Assembly: GCA_018466975.1 (NCBI GenBank)
Contig: CM031557.1
Span: forward strand, 1,302,001-1,366,000
DNA length: 64,000 nt
Direction: 5' to 3'
Origin: Sparassis latifolia
Lineage: Eukaryota > Basidiomycota > Agaricomycetes > Polyporales > Sparassidaceae
A model generated the notes under the pieces. The model saw only the letters and a list, made by a program, of their open reading frames with translations, was not told the DNA's origin and did no database searches. How positions within the stretch are numbered: position 1 is the stretch's first letter; every line of letters begins with the position of its first letter. The position numbers and the translations under genes were made by a program. This document shows, piece after piece, positions 14,501 to 25,091 of the stretch.

Positions 14501-16215
14501 ACCGCGCTGATGAATGTTTTCAGCTTCCGGCTATACATACACGACAGCAGCGGGGTTAGTGTTAAAGAGGGCTCCGGCAGAGGCCAGTATTCCTAAATGG
14601 CGTGTTAATCCTTTGCATTGTGATCTGGCTGACAGCTTTGTTTTAACCACATACCTCTACCAGACTCTGTAGAGCCCTACGACGAACGATCTCCGAACCA
14701 AGCTCGAGACACATGATGACACTCTCGGAGAGTATCGCCTGCCGCACACTGGAGTCTTTCTCGCGAAGCGAGAAGCTCACCCCGTACTCCTTCTCAAGAG
14801 ATGCGGAAGAAGGTGTCCCGCACTGCCCGTTCCGGATCGTAGAGATGAACTCCCGTAGTAAATCTGCTTCACCCTTAGAATACGAAGACGAGCTGAGCGA
14901 CAAAAGAAGGGTAAATATGGCATGCAAAAGGGTGCGCAAGATCACGGGCGTTTCCACGCTGAATGCTTTGTCGCGAGAGAAAAGGAGGGTAGACAACGTT
15001 CCTAGAATACGTGCACGAGAACCGGAAGGGACGGAAGCTGCCTTACAGCACCATAGGCAGCGATGTAGTTCTACCTACCGGAGACACTCAGAGACATGTG
15101 GTAGGAGTATGAATGCAAAGACAGACCTCAGTGGACGTTGTTCTCCATGTCCTCACCACAAACTCAAATGTTTCCACTGCAATCTCCTGCTCCTGGCTGA
15201 CTCGTTCGTTCCCTTGCATGGCGCCCTGCAGGCCCAGGAACGGTAACAGGAGCGTCGAAAGCACATAATCCTCAATAGGAAGTACTCGTGAGCGACCCAC
15301 AGAGGGCGTATATGTCAGAACGCGGGACAGATAACTCATAGAGGGCATCTGAGAGGTGATGGAAGTTGACATCGACTGGATTGACTGGGGCCTATGCATC
15401 CCCGACTTCTGTGTCGATTTCAACGTCGCCAGGCTCACGCTAGAGGCCATGGGTAGCGTAGTCGTAGAGGAGATGAAGGGCAAATACAAGGACGACCCCA
15501 CAGTGCCTTGAGACGCCTCCCGTTCAACCTTCGGGCGCATGGGAAGCTCACCATAGCGGACGGCCCAACACGCCCTGCAAATTTCCTCGGTGAATTTGCG
15601 AGTTTCATCGACAGCTGCTTCACGAGCCTGGTCGACAACCTGGCGGAATATCTTCTTCTGACCGAAGCGGTACCCTTTCGGCGTCTGAGGCCTAGATGAC
15701 GCATTCGACAGAGCGGAATCCGGACGATGAGGAGGTACCAACGGAGGACTAGCGGCACCATTTGTCGAAAGAAGGACGTGTGAGCGCAAGGTGTCCCACC
15801 GCCGTTTACCAGGAGACCGCAGCGGGGCAGACTCATCCATTAGCAGCGGCCTACCCTGGCTGAGATTGAGTGGTATAGGTTTGGGCGCACGGACCTTCAC
15901 TTTCGGCGTCGCATCCTCCTCTACGTGTTCCTGCAGCTCGTCCGGAGACCGCACAAGTCCCTTCTCCGTCCACGCGCCTGCTCCTGGGTCCGCAAAGGGA
16001 TCCGCCCCCTCGTTCGACTTCTCCGGTAGGCTGGAAAGTGTAGAGGCAGGGAAGGAAGGACTCTCGGTGTGCTGGCGCGACTCTGCGATGGAAGACGTGT
16101 CTGAATCTGACCCAGACTTTTCCTTCCTCAGCGAATCAATTGAGAAGAGACGGCGCGGCAAGGCCCTCCCACCCGATGGTCTCTTCGCCTTCGATGCATC
16201 CTGACGTGAAGACAT
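8545..16215 (-). CDS. Very large armadillo-type protein, UNC80-like
   Basis: A chain of large minus-strand frames runs from ATG 16215 to 8545. It covers a first exon of about 360 codons (16215 to about 15128), pieces at 14996-14643, 14538-14212, 13988-13518 and about 13385-12824, a 481-codon frame 12657-11212 and an 884-codon frame 11199-8545. The product would be about 2,100-2,300 aa. The N-terminus is Ser/Arg-rich and disordered; the rest is helical repeats. The segment FISGGGYSLFMPAIF at the start of the last large frame and FYALHQESFVFQSID are what I associate with the C-terminal domain of UNC80-type proteins, subunits of four-domain cation channels (NALCN, fungal Cch1). The C-terminus is acidic. 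I did not resolve every splice junction, in particular near 15000, where phases did not close. The UNC80 assignment is from memory of family appearance and is moderate. Confidence 0.55.
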
Positions 16216-17610
16216 GGCTGTATTATTGCAGTCACGTCTCCGCTCAAACGCCGATCTTGCTGGTGCACGTCAAGATAATTGCAATGGAGTGAGATTCGGA
16301 AAGAGCTGACCGCGATGCTACACTGGTAACGACTGCGCGGGGGAGTTAGAACCAGACTCTCGGAGTAGAATAGAGGCTGCAGGTGTCACTCGAGTGGAAA
16401 TGCGCACGTGTTGAAGGAAATGCACATAACAACACGGCAGTCTAGCTATAGTGGTAGCTTCGCTAGAAATTAAATAAATTAAATGAAATTAATTCGAGTG
16501 CACAAGGAAGAATTCACTCTACAGGTCTGCACAGAGCTCAGTGTATCCTCGACTCCTGCACACAGCTTCACTGGGAGATAAACATTTGTTTGTATGTCAC
16601 TTAAGCACAATCTTTAGTGATTCCGTAGAGTCATATTCAAAGTTTGCACTGTGGTTCGAAGTGTGAATAGCACTCCGGAGATAACTCTTCTTGTAGTGCA
16701 ACCGTAGATGTATAGATCTGGTAGACCTTATAGGTTGATGGCATGGAAAAGTCCTTCAAATTTTCTTCCCGCCCTTTGGGCGAGACTGCATGTAGCTGTT
16801 CCATTAAAATAAAAGTTGCACCTGGTGCAAAGTATGTAGCTGTGCTCCCTGGAAGTGTCTGAATCCAACAACATTCTATGTTGGCCTGAAAAAATCACCA
16901 TGATGTCACTAGTGTTGTTGGGTATAATTTCCACTAATAGGTCATGCATTGGGTAGAAGAAATGTCCTCGTGCATAAACTTGATCACGTACAGTGCATCA
17001 GGAACTTGGGATAGCTCCATAGGCTCCATATGGTAGCGGACGGAACCCCGGAGTGATGGAAATCCCCCCCATCATACGGAGCAGGCCGTCTCCGTGCCGT
17101 GCCGGATGGAGACAACACGTGGCTCGTGGGACGTACTCGCGAGCACCAGGGACAGGCTCGAGTTGTTGGATATTCTCAGAAAATACTCATAGAGCATGAA
17201 GGAAGAGATATCAATGCTGTCTAGATACATCTGCTTGCTTGGGGCCTTTAGCTCTCTCTGTCTGTAGCTGGCATCTCCATGCAGAGGTACAATCTCCATC
17301 CAGCTCCGGATGGAGCCGAGGAGATCTATCCTCTATCCGGAGGAATCCCGATTCCCTGATGTGTTGCTAAGAATGTGCACCTCTGCCTGAAACCAAACTT
17401 GTGCAATCTTCTTGTGCAGTCAGAGCTCATGTGTAGTGATCAGAAACAGGCATTAATACTTATGAAAACATGCAACAGAGCACGAAATTTGAGTTGCAGT
17501 AGCATGGTGCCCAAGTCATGGAGAATGCTTATGTCAGGAATGCCATTTGTGGCAGTCATTTGCCATATTGGGTAGGCACATGACACGGGGCCGCCCGCGC
17601 CGGTAGGTTA
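16216..17610. other. Intergenic, upstream of the large gene; repeat-like
   Basis: No convincing gene. The first few hundred bases should hold the promoter of the minus-strand armadillo gene. From about 16600 there are short repeats around CTCCGGATGGA and its complement (17020-17340), including the palindrome TCCATCCAGCTCCGGATGGA near 17297, suggestive of old DNA-transposon remains. Confidence 0.5.
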
Positions 17611-17681
17611 CAGTCGTTTGCATATGAAACCGGAAACATGGCGATGAAATCTTTTATTTGTTCGGGACAAATATTGCCTTA
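17611..17681 (+). repeat. Left terminal inverted repeat of mariner-like element
   Basis: A 71-bp arm, preceded by TA at 17609-17610. It matches the complement of 18481-18551 except at six positions. Confidence 0.85.
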
Positions 17682-17747
17682 ACGAGTATCATTGAGTCCT
17701 CTCCGTGACTGACTGTCACGTATGCTGTTTACTATGAGTCCCTAATT

Positions 17748-17997
17748 ATGAGCCAGCAATTGCATGAGCTTATTGCTCACTGGTACCATCATGACAAGTT
17801 CCCTGTGTTTGACATGGTGCAGGTGTCTGGATATCACAAATCTACCATCTACAAAATTCTGCCACTCTACCGGGGGGTACTTACTGCCAGGTCTCCGATC
17901 CACTTGCTCAACTGCAAGACCACCCCAAGCACTTGATGCAGGTTGTATTCACTCTCCTTGAAACAAATTCAGCAATGTATTTGGCCGAGGAGTGAAT
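17748..17997 (+). pseudogene. Truncated mariner-type transposase N-terminus (HTH)
   Basis: ATG 17748 opens a 62-residue frame with HELIAHWYHHDK, then VSGYHKSTIYKIL. This is a homeodomain-like helix-turn-helix as found at the start of IS630/mariner-type transposases of basidiomycetes. After the stop at 17936, another frame continues with FTLLETNSAMYLAEE up to 17997, which resembles the following element of the same transposase. A frameshift therefore splits it and everything beyond, including the DDE catalytic domain, is missing. It cannot transpose itself but shows what mobilised the element. Confidence 0.65.
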
Positions 17998-18046
17998 GCC
18001 ACAGTGCATGGTGCCACTGCACCGGGGAGCAAGAGCTAGTGTGACT

Positions 18047-18446
18047 CTCAGTAAAAACGGGAAGTCAAAGTGTAGTCGGCCAATTTCAAAATTTTGGCAA
18101 ATTTGACTATTACATGACTACTTGTGACTATTCTTACGGTTTTCTGTAGTGCATGACCTCATATTGTTTAGACCATCTCTGTACAGTTATTTTCCAACCC
18201 CTCAGTGCAGAAAAAAGCAACATATGAACTTCAGAATGCCATGTATTCTGAGATGATCAACTGTGGTGTCTGACTTTTACAGACTATAATTTGATGGCAG
18301 TTGATCACATAATTTCTTGGCATGATGAGTTTGGTGACTGTAAACAGACTTCTCTGGACTTTACCTGACCATGGTGCCAAAATTTTGAATCTGATTGACT
18401 TCAGCCTAACAATACCTGACTTAAATTGACTTCCGGTTTTTACTGA
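18047..18446. mobile_element. Nested 400-bp MITE with 8-bp flanking repeats (hAT-like)
   Basis: The left end has CAGTAAAAACGGGAAGTCAA (from 18049). The right end TTGACTTCCGGTTTTTACTG (ending 18445) is its reverse complement with one difference. A second inner match, TCAAAATTTTGGCA on the left and TGCCAAAATTTTGA on the right, extends the imperfect inverted repeat. GTGTGACT flanks both sides (18039-18046 and 18447-18454), an 8-bp duplication as made by hAT transposases. No coding sequence is inside. It is inserted in the mariner-like element, so it is the younger insertion. Confidence 0.75.
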
Positions 18447-18480
18447 GTGTGACTGGTGTCACCGACTCGGTCATACTAAA

Positions 18481-18551
18481 TAAGGTAATATTTGGCCTGA
18501 ACAAATAAAAGATTTCATCGCTGTGTTTCCGGTTTCATATGCAAATGACTG
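18481..18551 (-). repeat. Right terminal inverted repeat of mariner-like element
   Basis: The 71-bp counterpart of 17611-17681, followed by TA at 18552-18553. Confidence 0.85.
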
Positions 18552-18553
18552 TA

Positions 18554-19268
18554 AACATGGCCATAAATTGCTTAAAATGGAAGCCACCGTGGGATGTCGC
18601 CATTTTCGGACAAATCTCTGGCGAAAAGGCCAAAAAACGGTCCGGACAGAAAACTGCAAAGTCCGGGGGTTTTGGCGACGACCTTTGGGGGAATTATCCA
18701 GGGTCCTGGCAGACTCAAGCAAGTATGGCATGAAAATTGCGATGCGCTGGTACAACACCAGGAACAGTTGAGATACTTGTAGCCCAGTACACGAACAACA
18801 TTACAATTTGATTCAAACATGGACAGCATAGCACATGAAGTGACAGCGCGAGCTTTTGCAGAATAAATAACCCAATAACAGAAATAACGTATTCCGTGTT
18901 ATCCGTTCAAAGAGACAGTCCAACCAATAGCCCAATGACGAGACATCTAAAGTCTGAGGAAACGAATCAGCAATCAACCTGCGATTGGACCAATAACAAC
19001 ATACATGGAGAGGGGTATCAAGTGTTTTTGAGACCGAAACGTAGGCAGAGAAGAATTGAGGACGAGGACGTGATGCATGCTAGACTTGAAATTCGCGTTT
19101 CACTCCGAGCAAAGCAGAAGACAACACAAAGACAGCAGAATGAAAGGCAGGCTAAGAATTTAGGCGGCGTACGGAGACCGGAGCGAAGGCGTAGAAAGGT
19201 TCGACAAGTGCTGCAGGTGGGGAAAAGTCCACTGTCCAGCGCGTGACTGCAACGGATTGCCCGACCAG
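18554..19268. other. Intergenic; no gene recognised
   Basis: Several short ORFs on both strands, none with a recognisable domain. The 3' untranslated region of the minus-strand RRM gene should occupy the right end. An alternative, longer C-terminus of that gene through 19225 cannot be excluded. Confidence 0.5.
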
Positions 19269-21034
19269 CTACTCGAGATCGCTGTTAAATAAACCCAGGC
19301 AAGTAAGAGTTGTGATGGAGACGTACAGCGAGGGAGCAGAGTTCGGCCGCACGGTCCCAGCAACGGGAACATAGACATGGGTGTACAGAGAAGGGGATGT
19401 CGCATACGGAGAAAGGTGATAGGAATTCACGGCAAGAAGGCCAGTCGGGACCGCCGCGGCAATGTGTGCTTGACCGTTCGGCTCAGTGTACAGCGGCCCG
19501 ACGGAGGCAAGGACCGCATCGGGAGGAAGGGTAGCAGGAATCATGAAGGGGGCCGCATGAGGGTTTAGACCGGTCTTCGCAAAGTCTTCAGAGAGGCCGG
19601 TCCCAGTGTTGAAATCGGAGCCAGTCGGCGGTAAGTACTCGACCTTAACAGGCTTATTCGAGTACATCTGCCCATGGAGAGCGTCACACGCTTCCTTGGC
19701 TTGGGCAATTGTGGCATACTCGATCACAACCGAGATATCACCCTGAGTGACGTCCACGGAAGAGCATGGAACGATTTCAAGGCTCTTGATTTCGCCGAAA
19801 GGACAGAGTAAGGGAAGAAGGTCGGCAGTCTGAGAGAAGATAACAGCCGGCAGATTGGTGACCAGAATTTTAGCCGCATGAGCGGACAGTATGGGAAGAG
19901 GCACTTGTTCGGGAAGAGGGGTCGTGGCAAGGGAGACCGCACCAGACGAGGGCGCTGAGTGGACAGAGCCAATGTCGAAAGGCGGAGACGGAGAAGGCGA
20001 GTGACTTGACAGGACAGTCATCCGATCGCCTCCGTCGAGGAAACCTGCATGGAGACGAAAACGTCGGGAAATACGGTAGGAGTTAAAGTCGGCTACGATG
20101 AAATTTCGCACCTTGCGAGCGCTGGACAACGGCCCACGAAACGTCTATCTGATGTCCTCTGCAACGCGAAGAAATTATGAGACAGGCGAGATAACTCGAA
20201 GGTAACATACTTGATGTCGGTACGGCTCAGCGCATCCATAGCACGTTTTGCTTCTTCGTGATTGCTCATGACGACAAAACCGCGGCGTCTGGATGCGTTG
20301 TCCACCGTCGCAAGAATAACTGCGTGGGAGACCGTTCCGTAGCGGGAGAACAAGTCCACAAACTCGGCTCTTCTCGATGCATGAGGATTACAGACCATCA
20401 CCGCATGAATGAGAGCAGACATACTTCGTAAGATCGAAAGGCAACCCTAGAACGTAGAGATTGCGGCGCATGTCTTGCTGTCTGCTGTGTTTTACCACGC
20501 GCGGAAAGTCCGGAGCAATCGAAGCTGTGACTGTTCTGTGATAGTATTGTAGAGTAATATAACGTGAGATTCGGCCGCATATAATGAAAGCCGACGACAA
20601 ATTATGCAACAGAAAACGTACAACGGTACTTCCGCCACATTGTAACCGGACATGCACAACGCTTTCCTTGAATCAACATTAACGATCGGCAATATACAAC
20701 TTGAGGTATACACTCACTTGGCCGCGTCGTTCGTATGGAATGTCAGAAAGAGAGCCCGACGACTTCCTTCGGTATGTTCTTCGCATTTACGTACCTCACC
20801 TGGAATTTTCACCGTGAGCACTTCGCCGCAAGACCGAATGCGAAATAGCAGGAGGTACCGATAAGATTACTGAACAATTCCACTATGTCATGTCGGCTCA
20901 CTTCATGTGAGCGGTATGAGAGACGTATATAAACAGTGAGCAAAATACAGCGTACCGTATTCCACGATGTTCTCCACCTTGACCGTGTATGTGTCTCTAT
21001 TGAACTTGAAAACGGGGTTCGGAGTGGAAGTCAT
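19269..21034 (-). CDS. RNA-binding protein with three RRM domains, eight exons
   Basis: Exons on the minus strand: 21034-20956, 20882-20859, 20799-20718, 20666-20622, 20535-20425, 20369-20211, 20158-20112, 20044-19269, summing to 441 codons (440 aa plus stop) with consistent phases. RRM1 (residues about 15-80) spans four exons, one of only 24 nt, and includes YTVKVENI and RRALFLTF. RRM2 includes NLYVLGLPFDLTK and RRGFVVMS. RRM3 lies near ILVTNLPAVIFS and DISVVIEYA. A Pro/Ser-rich linker separates RRM2 and RRM3. The arrangement resembles fungal regulators of the S. pombe Msa1 type (sporulation and mating repressor), but this is only a likeness. It probably binds mRNA. It shares a 373-bp divergent intergenic region with the RAD51C-like gene. 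The C-terminal end may use one further intron (GTACGT at 19313). Confidence 0.85.
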
Positions 21035-21407
21035 TTTGTGAGAAAGGGAGGTTCGCTGAGGTTTTGGAGCAGATTCTATTAACTGTGGGTGTGATTCTGG
21101 AATGACTATTGACGTTGTAGGAGCAAGAAACGAGCAAGAACCAAAGAGAGATGAACTTCGTGAACAAGAAGGATCGGCAGCGCCCGAGATGGTTGAACGA
21201 TATCTGATGACCGCACTTTTCCACGCCACAGACGTGTCGCAGAGCGCTAAGTGATCCCGCGCTTCTGCCTGGCACAGCGCTAGAGGCTTGTTCAAGTTGT
21301 TCAACTGGCTACACTTGCTAAATTTCAGGTAGTAAGTACAATTTTCAAAACTTATAACTTGTAGAAACCACGTCACATCTTGCAAATGATAAACAGAACT
21401 GGAGAAG
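21035..21407. promoter_or_regulatory. Bidirectional promoter region, RRM gene and RAD51C-like gene
   Basis: These 373 bp separate two divergent start codons (21034 minus, 21408 plus), so both promoters must lie here or overlap the 5' ends. I see no clear TATA box close to either start and no ACGCGT element. Confidence 0.6.
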
Positions 21408-22665
21408 ATGTCGGATAGGCTGTTATCAATGCTATCTTTGCCCCAGTCCACACTCTCTGCCTTAACCCGAGAAGGATACGAGACGGTACAGGATTTAGCC
21501 ACCATGACACCAGAACTTCTCGCTGAAGGTACATTCTCATGATGAGATGAACCACAGTACGGCTTCGGACATGACTTACTTGGAATTCTTTCACAGGTCT
21601 AAATATCCCTCTGACGTCGTCGCAAGCCGTATTTTCAGCGACACAGGCGCCGAGAGCCGTCCCTATGACTCAATCAGCAGCATCAATGGTCAGTTCTGCC
21701 AAGACGTATATAACGCTCTGTGACCCTCTAGACAAGCTTCTGGACGGGGGCCTGAAGAGAGGACACATTCTGGAGATATCCGGCCCGCCAGGAAGCGCGA
21801 AAGAGACATTGGCAGCAAACATCGTTCGAAGCTTCGTCAGTACGGGGGACGAAGTTCTCTTCATTGGTAAAATTACGCATTTGCTAGCTTCCATGCTTCC
21901 ATGCTCAAGTCAGGAACAGATATGCAGAATATGATGAGCCCGGCTACCCTGAACAGAATTCTACACAGTAGGCCCCCCGTTGTTTTTCTCATGGCATACT
22001 TCTGTGACGTTTTGTGTCCGCAGAATCATACGTTCCTCCGGAACACAGGAAACTCGTACATCATCTAAATCTGCACAGTCTTCCGGACCTCATGATTTTC
22101 CTCAATAATCTACCTTATTACCTGGGTACACATCCAAAGGCAGGGGCAAGTTGTTGCATAGTAAACTTTCCAATAACAAAATTAAATTTAATAGATTACT
22201 CTGCTCGTATTAAACTCACTCTCTTTCCCCTTCCAGTCGGCCGTTGGACTCGGGATCCCAACCCGGAATGCGCTTCTGGAAAAGGTCAGGCAGACGCTGT
22301 CCAAAACATGTGCGTCCTCAAATTTAACTGTAGGTGGCTTTTGCACATTTCGGGCGGTTACGACAGCCTTATGGACGCGGACATGAATCCAGATCGTAAT
22401 CACAAGCCAGCTCGCGACAAAAATGCTCAACCCCGACGGTTCGGCAGCAAACTTTGATACGGGATCCAGAGCGGTAATTGTTCCTCAACTAGGTTCGTTA
22501 CGCCACTTCGTTGCCAACGGCAAGGCGCCTGTAAACTGAGGTCGAACGTCTTATTCGTCGATGACAGGAAATACATACCTCCCTTCGGGCAGAACGTCCA
22601 GGGTGATTGTTGTTCCACAGACACGATCAACGGGGTCAGTTGGTTTTTCGTTGCACAAGAAGTGA
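21408..22665 (+). CDS. RAD51C-like recombinase paralog, seven exons, degenerate Walker motifs
   Basis: Exons 21408-21528, 21597-21866, 21914-21967, 22024-22160, 22237-22329, 22393-22492, 22568-22665 sum to 291 codons (290 aa plus stop) with all phases matching. Residues 1-60 are the helix-hairpin-helix head (LTREGYETVQDL, ELLAEGLNIPL). LDKLLDGGLKRGHILEISG leads into the P-loop at 103-110, which reads GPPGSAKE instead of GxxxxGKT/S: Lys is kept, the following Thr/Ser is Glu. Later blocks ITSQLATKMLNPDG and YLPSGRTSRVIVV are typical of Rad51 paralogs. A Walker B Asp is not evident. RAD51-type paralogs help load Rad51 in homologous recombination. RAD51C is the best fit; Rad57/XRCC3-like is the alternative. 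It acts in the nucleus. Confidence 0.8.
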
Positions 22666-22997
22666 TGCGACGTACGGTGGCTCATCGTGTTGAGCTAGTG
22701 TGCTGCGTCTGCTGTTGTCGCCAACACACGTGCAAGGCCGCCGACGTGAAGAGAGCTACGAAAAGGCAAGTCCACTTTCACTCTGGACCAGTTACATTGG
22801 GGGACGCCCGCATTGTTGATCACGCGAATTTTCTAAGATCGGAGGTGCGATACAGTAATACGTACAACCCACATCGCGCAGCGCCTCGTGCGGTCCGCAA
22901 TGTCGCACACGATGCACACTACAATCGATATGTCATGCGCAACGGGAGATGCTCGGAGAGACGGATGGTCCCGATAGCAACAGCAATACGAGCCATT

Positions 22998-23963
22998 TCA
23001 TGCAGGACCGTCCTCCCTGCGTATGAACCCATCTGGCCCTACTATTACGTCCATCTTCCAGTCGTGCAATGCGGTCGGGACCCGTTCAGCCACGAGGATC
23101 TGTTCACGCAGGGCTAGGGCCACTGGAGATCGCGGGTCAGTGCTGTGCACTGACGCAATGCATCTGAACACACCTAGTAAAGGCTTTCGCCGCATGTTTG
23201 TCGTAGCGGTGTACGCAGATATGTAACGATCATAGTATCCCTTGCCGTACCCCAGACGCGATAAGGATCGATCGAATGCGAGGCCTTCACGTTACCCGGC
23301 ATCGTCAACGGTGTGGGGGATCATCGGGCGATACTAAGAGATCGCTGGGGAAAGCGGCGCGTACCTGGTAGTAAGATCAAATCGAGTGGGTCGCTCGCTT
23401 CGTCCAGCGCTGCAAGATGGTCTCGGTAAATTCCAGTGCACTCTACTCCGGTCGTGGCAGAGAATGGAAGTACAGACCATTTTGGCGTCGTTTCTTGAGG
23501 TACTCAAAGCCGGGCTCGTTGATTCCCCATATACCGGGAGGAAAATCACGTAAATCATCTTCGCTGTGGACCCTCAGAAAGTCCATCTTTCCCTCTTGGG
23601 TAGCATCAGTTTTAGGGACGAAGAGGGTCTTTCCTACCGATAAGACAAGGATCAGTCCGATAGGCAGTAGATAACAGACCGAGACGTCACACCAGCCCGC
23701 AAGATTCCAGATACCAGTGCAGAAGTATCCACTTCACCGGATGGCATGCTGAGATAGCAGCTGATGGTCTGGCTAGTCTGAAAGAAGGGAGAGGCCAGCA
23801 CCCGCTCGGTGATCACCTGGGCTGTGGACCGCGATTAGTGGAAAGGGGCCAGTAGAGTCCGACACATTTTACATTGCTGCTGAATGTCAGATGATGACAA
23901 TGATCTGAGCATCGTCCGCATTGTTTTTGCCAGGACTTTCTTCTGGCTCTGAATCGCGGCCAT
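22998..23963 (-). CDS. 5-formyltetrahydrofolate cyclo-ligase (MTHFS), six exons
   Basis: The enzyme converts 5-formyl-THF to 5,10-methenyl-THF with ATP in folate one-carbon metabolism. Exons on the minus strand 23963-23873, 23821-23693, 23633-23478, 23421-23365, 23284-23174, 23122-22998 sum to 223 codons (222 aa plus stop), normal for the family. Visible blocks: QKKVLAKTMR at the start, YLSMPSGEVDTS, GKTLFVPK, the substrate loop PPGIWGINEP, DLILLPG, the ATP-binding signature FDRSLSRLGYGKGYYDRY, and HDWKMDVIV near the C-terminus. All active-site motifs are intact. It is convergent with the RAD51C-like gene (332 bp between stops) and divergent from PIG-P. Confidence 0.93.
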
Positions 23964-24456
23964 ATCGAGGTCCACAATCGTGTGTATGGGTCCTCTGAGA
24001 CTGAGTGGGAAGGTGAGATGACAATCTGCAATGGTTCTAGGTCATGAGCTGGTCTCCTGAGTAGAGTTGGCAACGAGGTGCAATGCGGTGGCTCGGAAGG
24101 AGAGATGATAGTAAGATGATAGCTGAATCGGAATCAATTCAGTCTGCACTGCTTGGGCAATTTCCGAAGATAGCGTGTTGTATGGAATAATTTTCTGCAG
24201 CCGACACAAGACGCAAGGATGACTGAAAGTTCGCGATGCACATGCCATCTCATGCCATGTATGTACGCAAAAGTTTGTGTATCTTACTGCCAGCGAGGTG
24301 TTTAGCCTTTCCCCCATCAAAATGGACTACACTTTCCATATCTGGGTTCACACCAGAACAACGTTGCTGCGATCTCCCGACTCGGAGGTGGCATATATGT
24401 TCCGTTCTGATATGACTGATTGCTCTGGGTAATTGGCAGCCAGAGAGGGTTCCGGC
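23964..24456. promoter_or_regulatory. Divergent intergenic region, MTHFS and PIG-P
   Basis: 493 bp between the two start codons. It contains only overlapping shadow ORFs and should hold both promoters and 5' leaders. No specific element is recognisable. Confidence 0.5.
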
Positions 24457-25091
24457 ATGGCTGAGAACAACCCAACGTCCCCCATCGCTCCTCTCGCACC
24501 GTACCCTCCTCTCCCGCCGACGGAGTCCCGCAGCCGGGCGCCGGAGTTCTATGGATTTGTTGCCTGGACGTCTACCTATCTCCTGTTCAGCCTCTATCTC
24601 CTCTGGGCACTCCTCCCCGACGAATATATCGTCTGGCTTGGCGTCTCCTGGTATCCCAACCGGTAGGTAACAGCCGTGCACTCCTCGTGTCGCTTATTTG
24701 TTAATCACCGTCCTACTGCCTGCTGCGACCGGATCGTTGCAGAGAGTGGGCCGTGCTCGTGCCAGCCTACTCGGTTGCGGTAGTGCTCCTGACATACTTC
24801 ACCTACTTCGCGCTGGCGTTTGCCGGGACTCCCGCGTTCTCTGATATTAGCACGATAACAGGTGCGTCGGCATCGCGCGTATCGCAAGGGCCATCCGTCT
24901 TAGCAGCCACAGATTCCAAGGCGCATCTTCCGCCCGTTGATGCTCCAAACCCCTACCTCGCGCATGCCCAGCCGGGCGTGATCCCGGAGATGTACGACAT
25001 CCCGATTGGCCTCGTCAACCGCGTCGTGTACGGCGGTGCGCGTCCTCAGCGTCGCGCAGTAGAGGCTCGGGGCGATTCCACCAGCAGCTGA
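24457..25091 (+). CDS. PIGP: PIG-P subunit of GPI-GlcNAc transferase, two exons
   Basis: PIG-P (yeast Gpi19) is a small membrane subunit of the ER enzyme that adds GlcNAc to phosphatidylinositol, the first step of GPI-anchor synthesis. Exons 24457-24662 and 24743-25091 give 185 codons (184 aa plus stop). The signature EFYGFVAWTSTYLLF starts the first membrane helix (about 32-52), followed by the short LGVSWYPNREW loop and a second helix (about 75-95, SVAVVLLTYFTYF). The tail carries DIPIGLVNRVVYG, the conserved end of the domain. I chose the ATG at 24457, directly ahead of a Pro-rich head; a reading from 24433 would need a TTG start. Confidence 0.93.

Larger units (their letters stand above)
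17611..18551. mobile_element. Tc1/mariner-like element with 71-bp terminal inverted repeats
   Basis: The left end 17611-17681 starts CAGTCGTTTGCATATGAAAC. The right end 18481-18551 is its reverse complement, matching at 65 of 71 positions. Both ends are flanked by TA (17609-17610 and 18552-18553), the Tc1/mariner target duplication. Total length is 941 bp, of which 400 bp are a nested second element, so the host copy was about 540 bp and non-autonomous. It carries the N-terminal helix-turn-helix of a transposase (17748 onward), supporting the class. Most differences between the two arms are transitions, as expected from repeat-induced or methylation-driven decay. Confidence 0.85.

Noticed and set aside
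22662..23117. A 151-codon plus-strand ORF antisense to the MTHFS gene
   Set aside because: It lies opposite well-phased MTHFS exons, is Cys/Arg/His-rich without a domain, and its start overlaps the RAD51C-like stop. It is a shadow.
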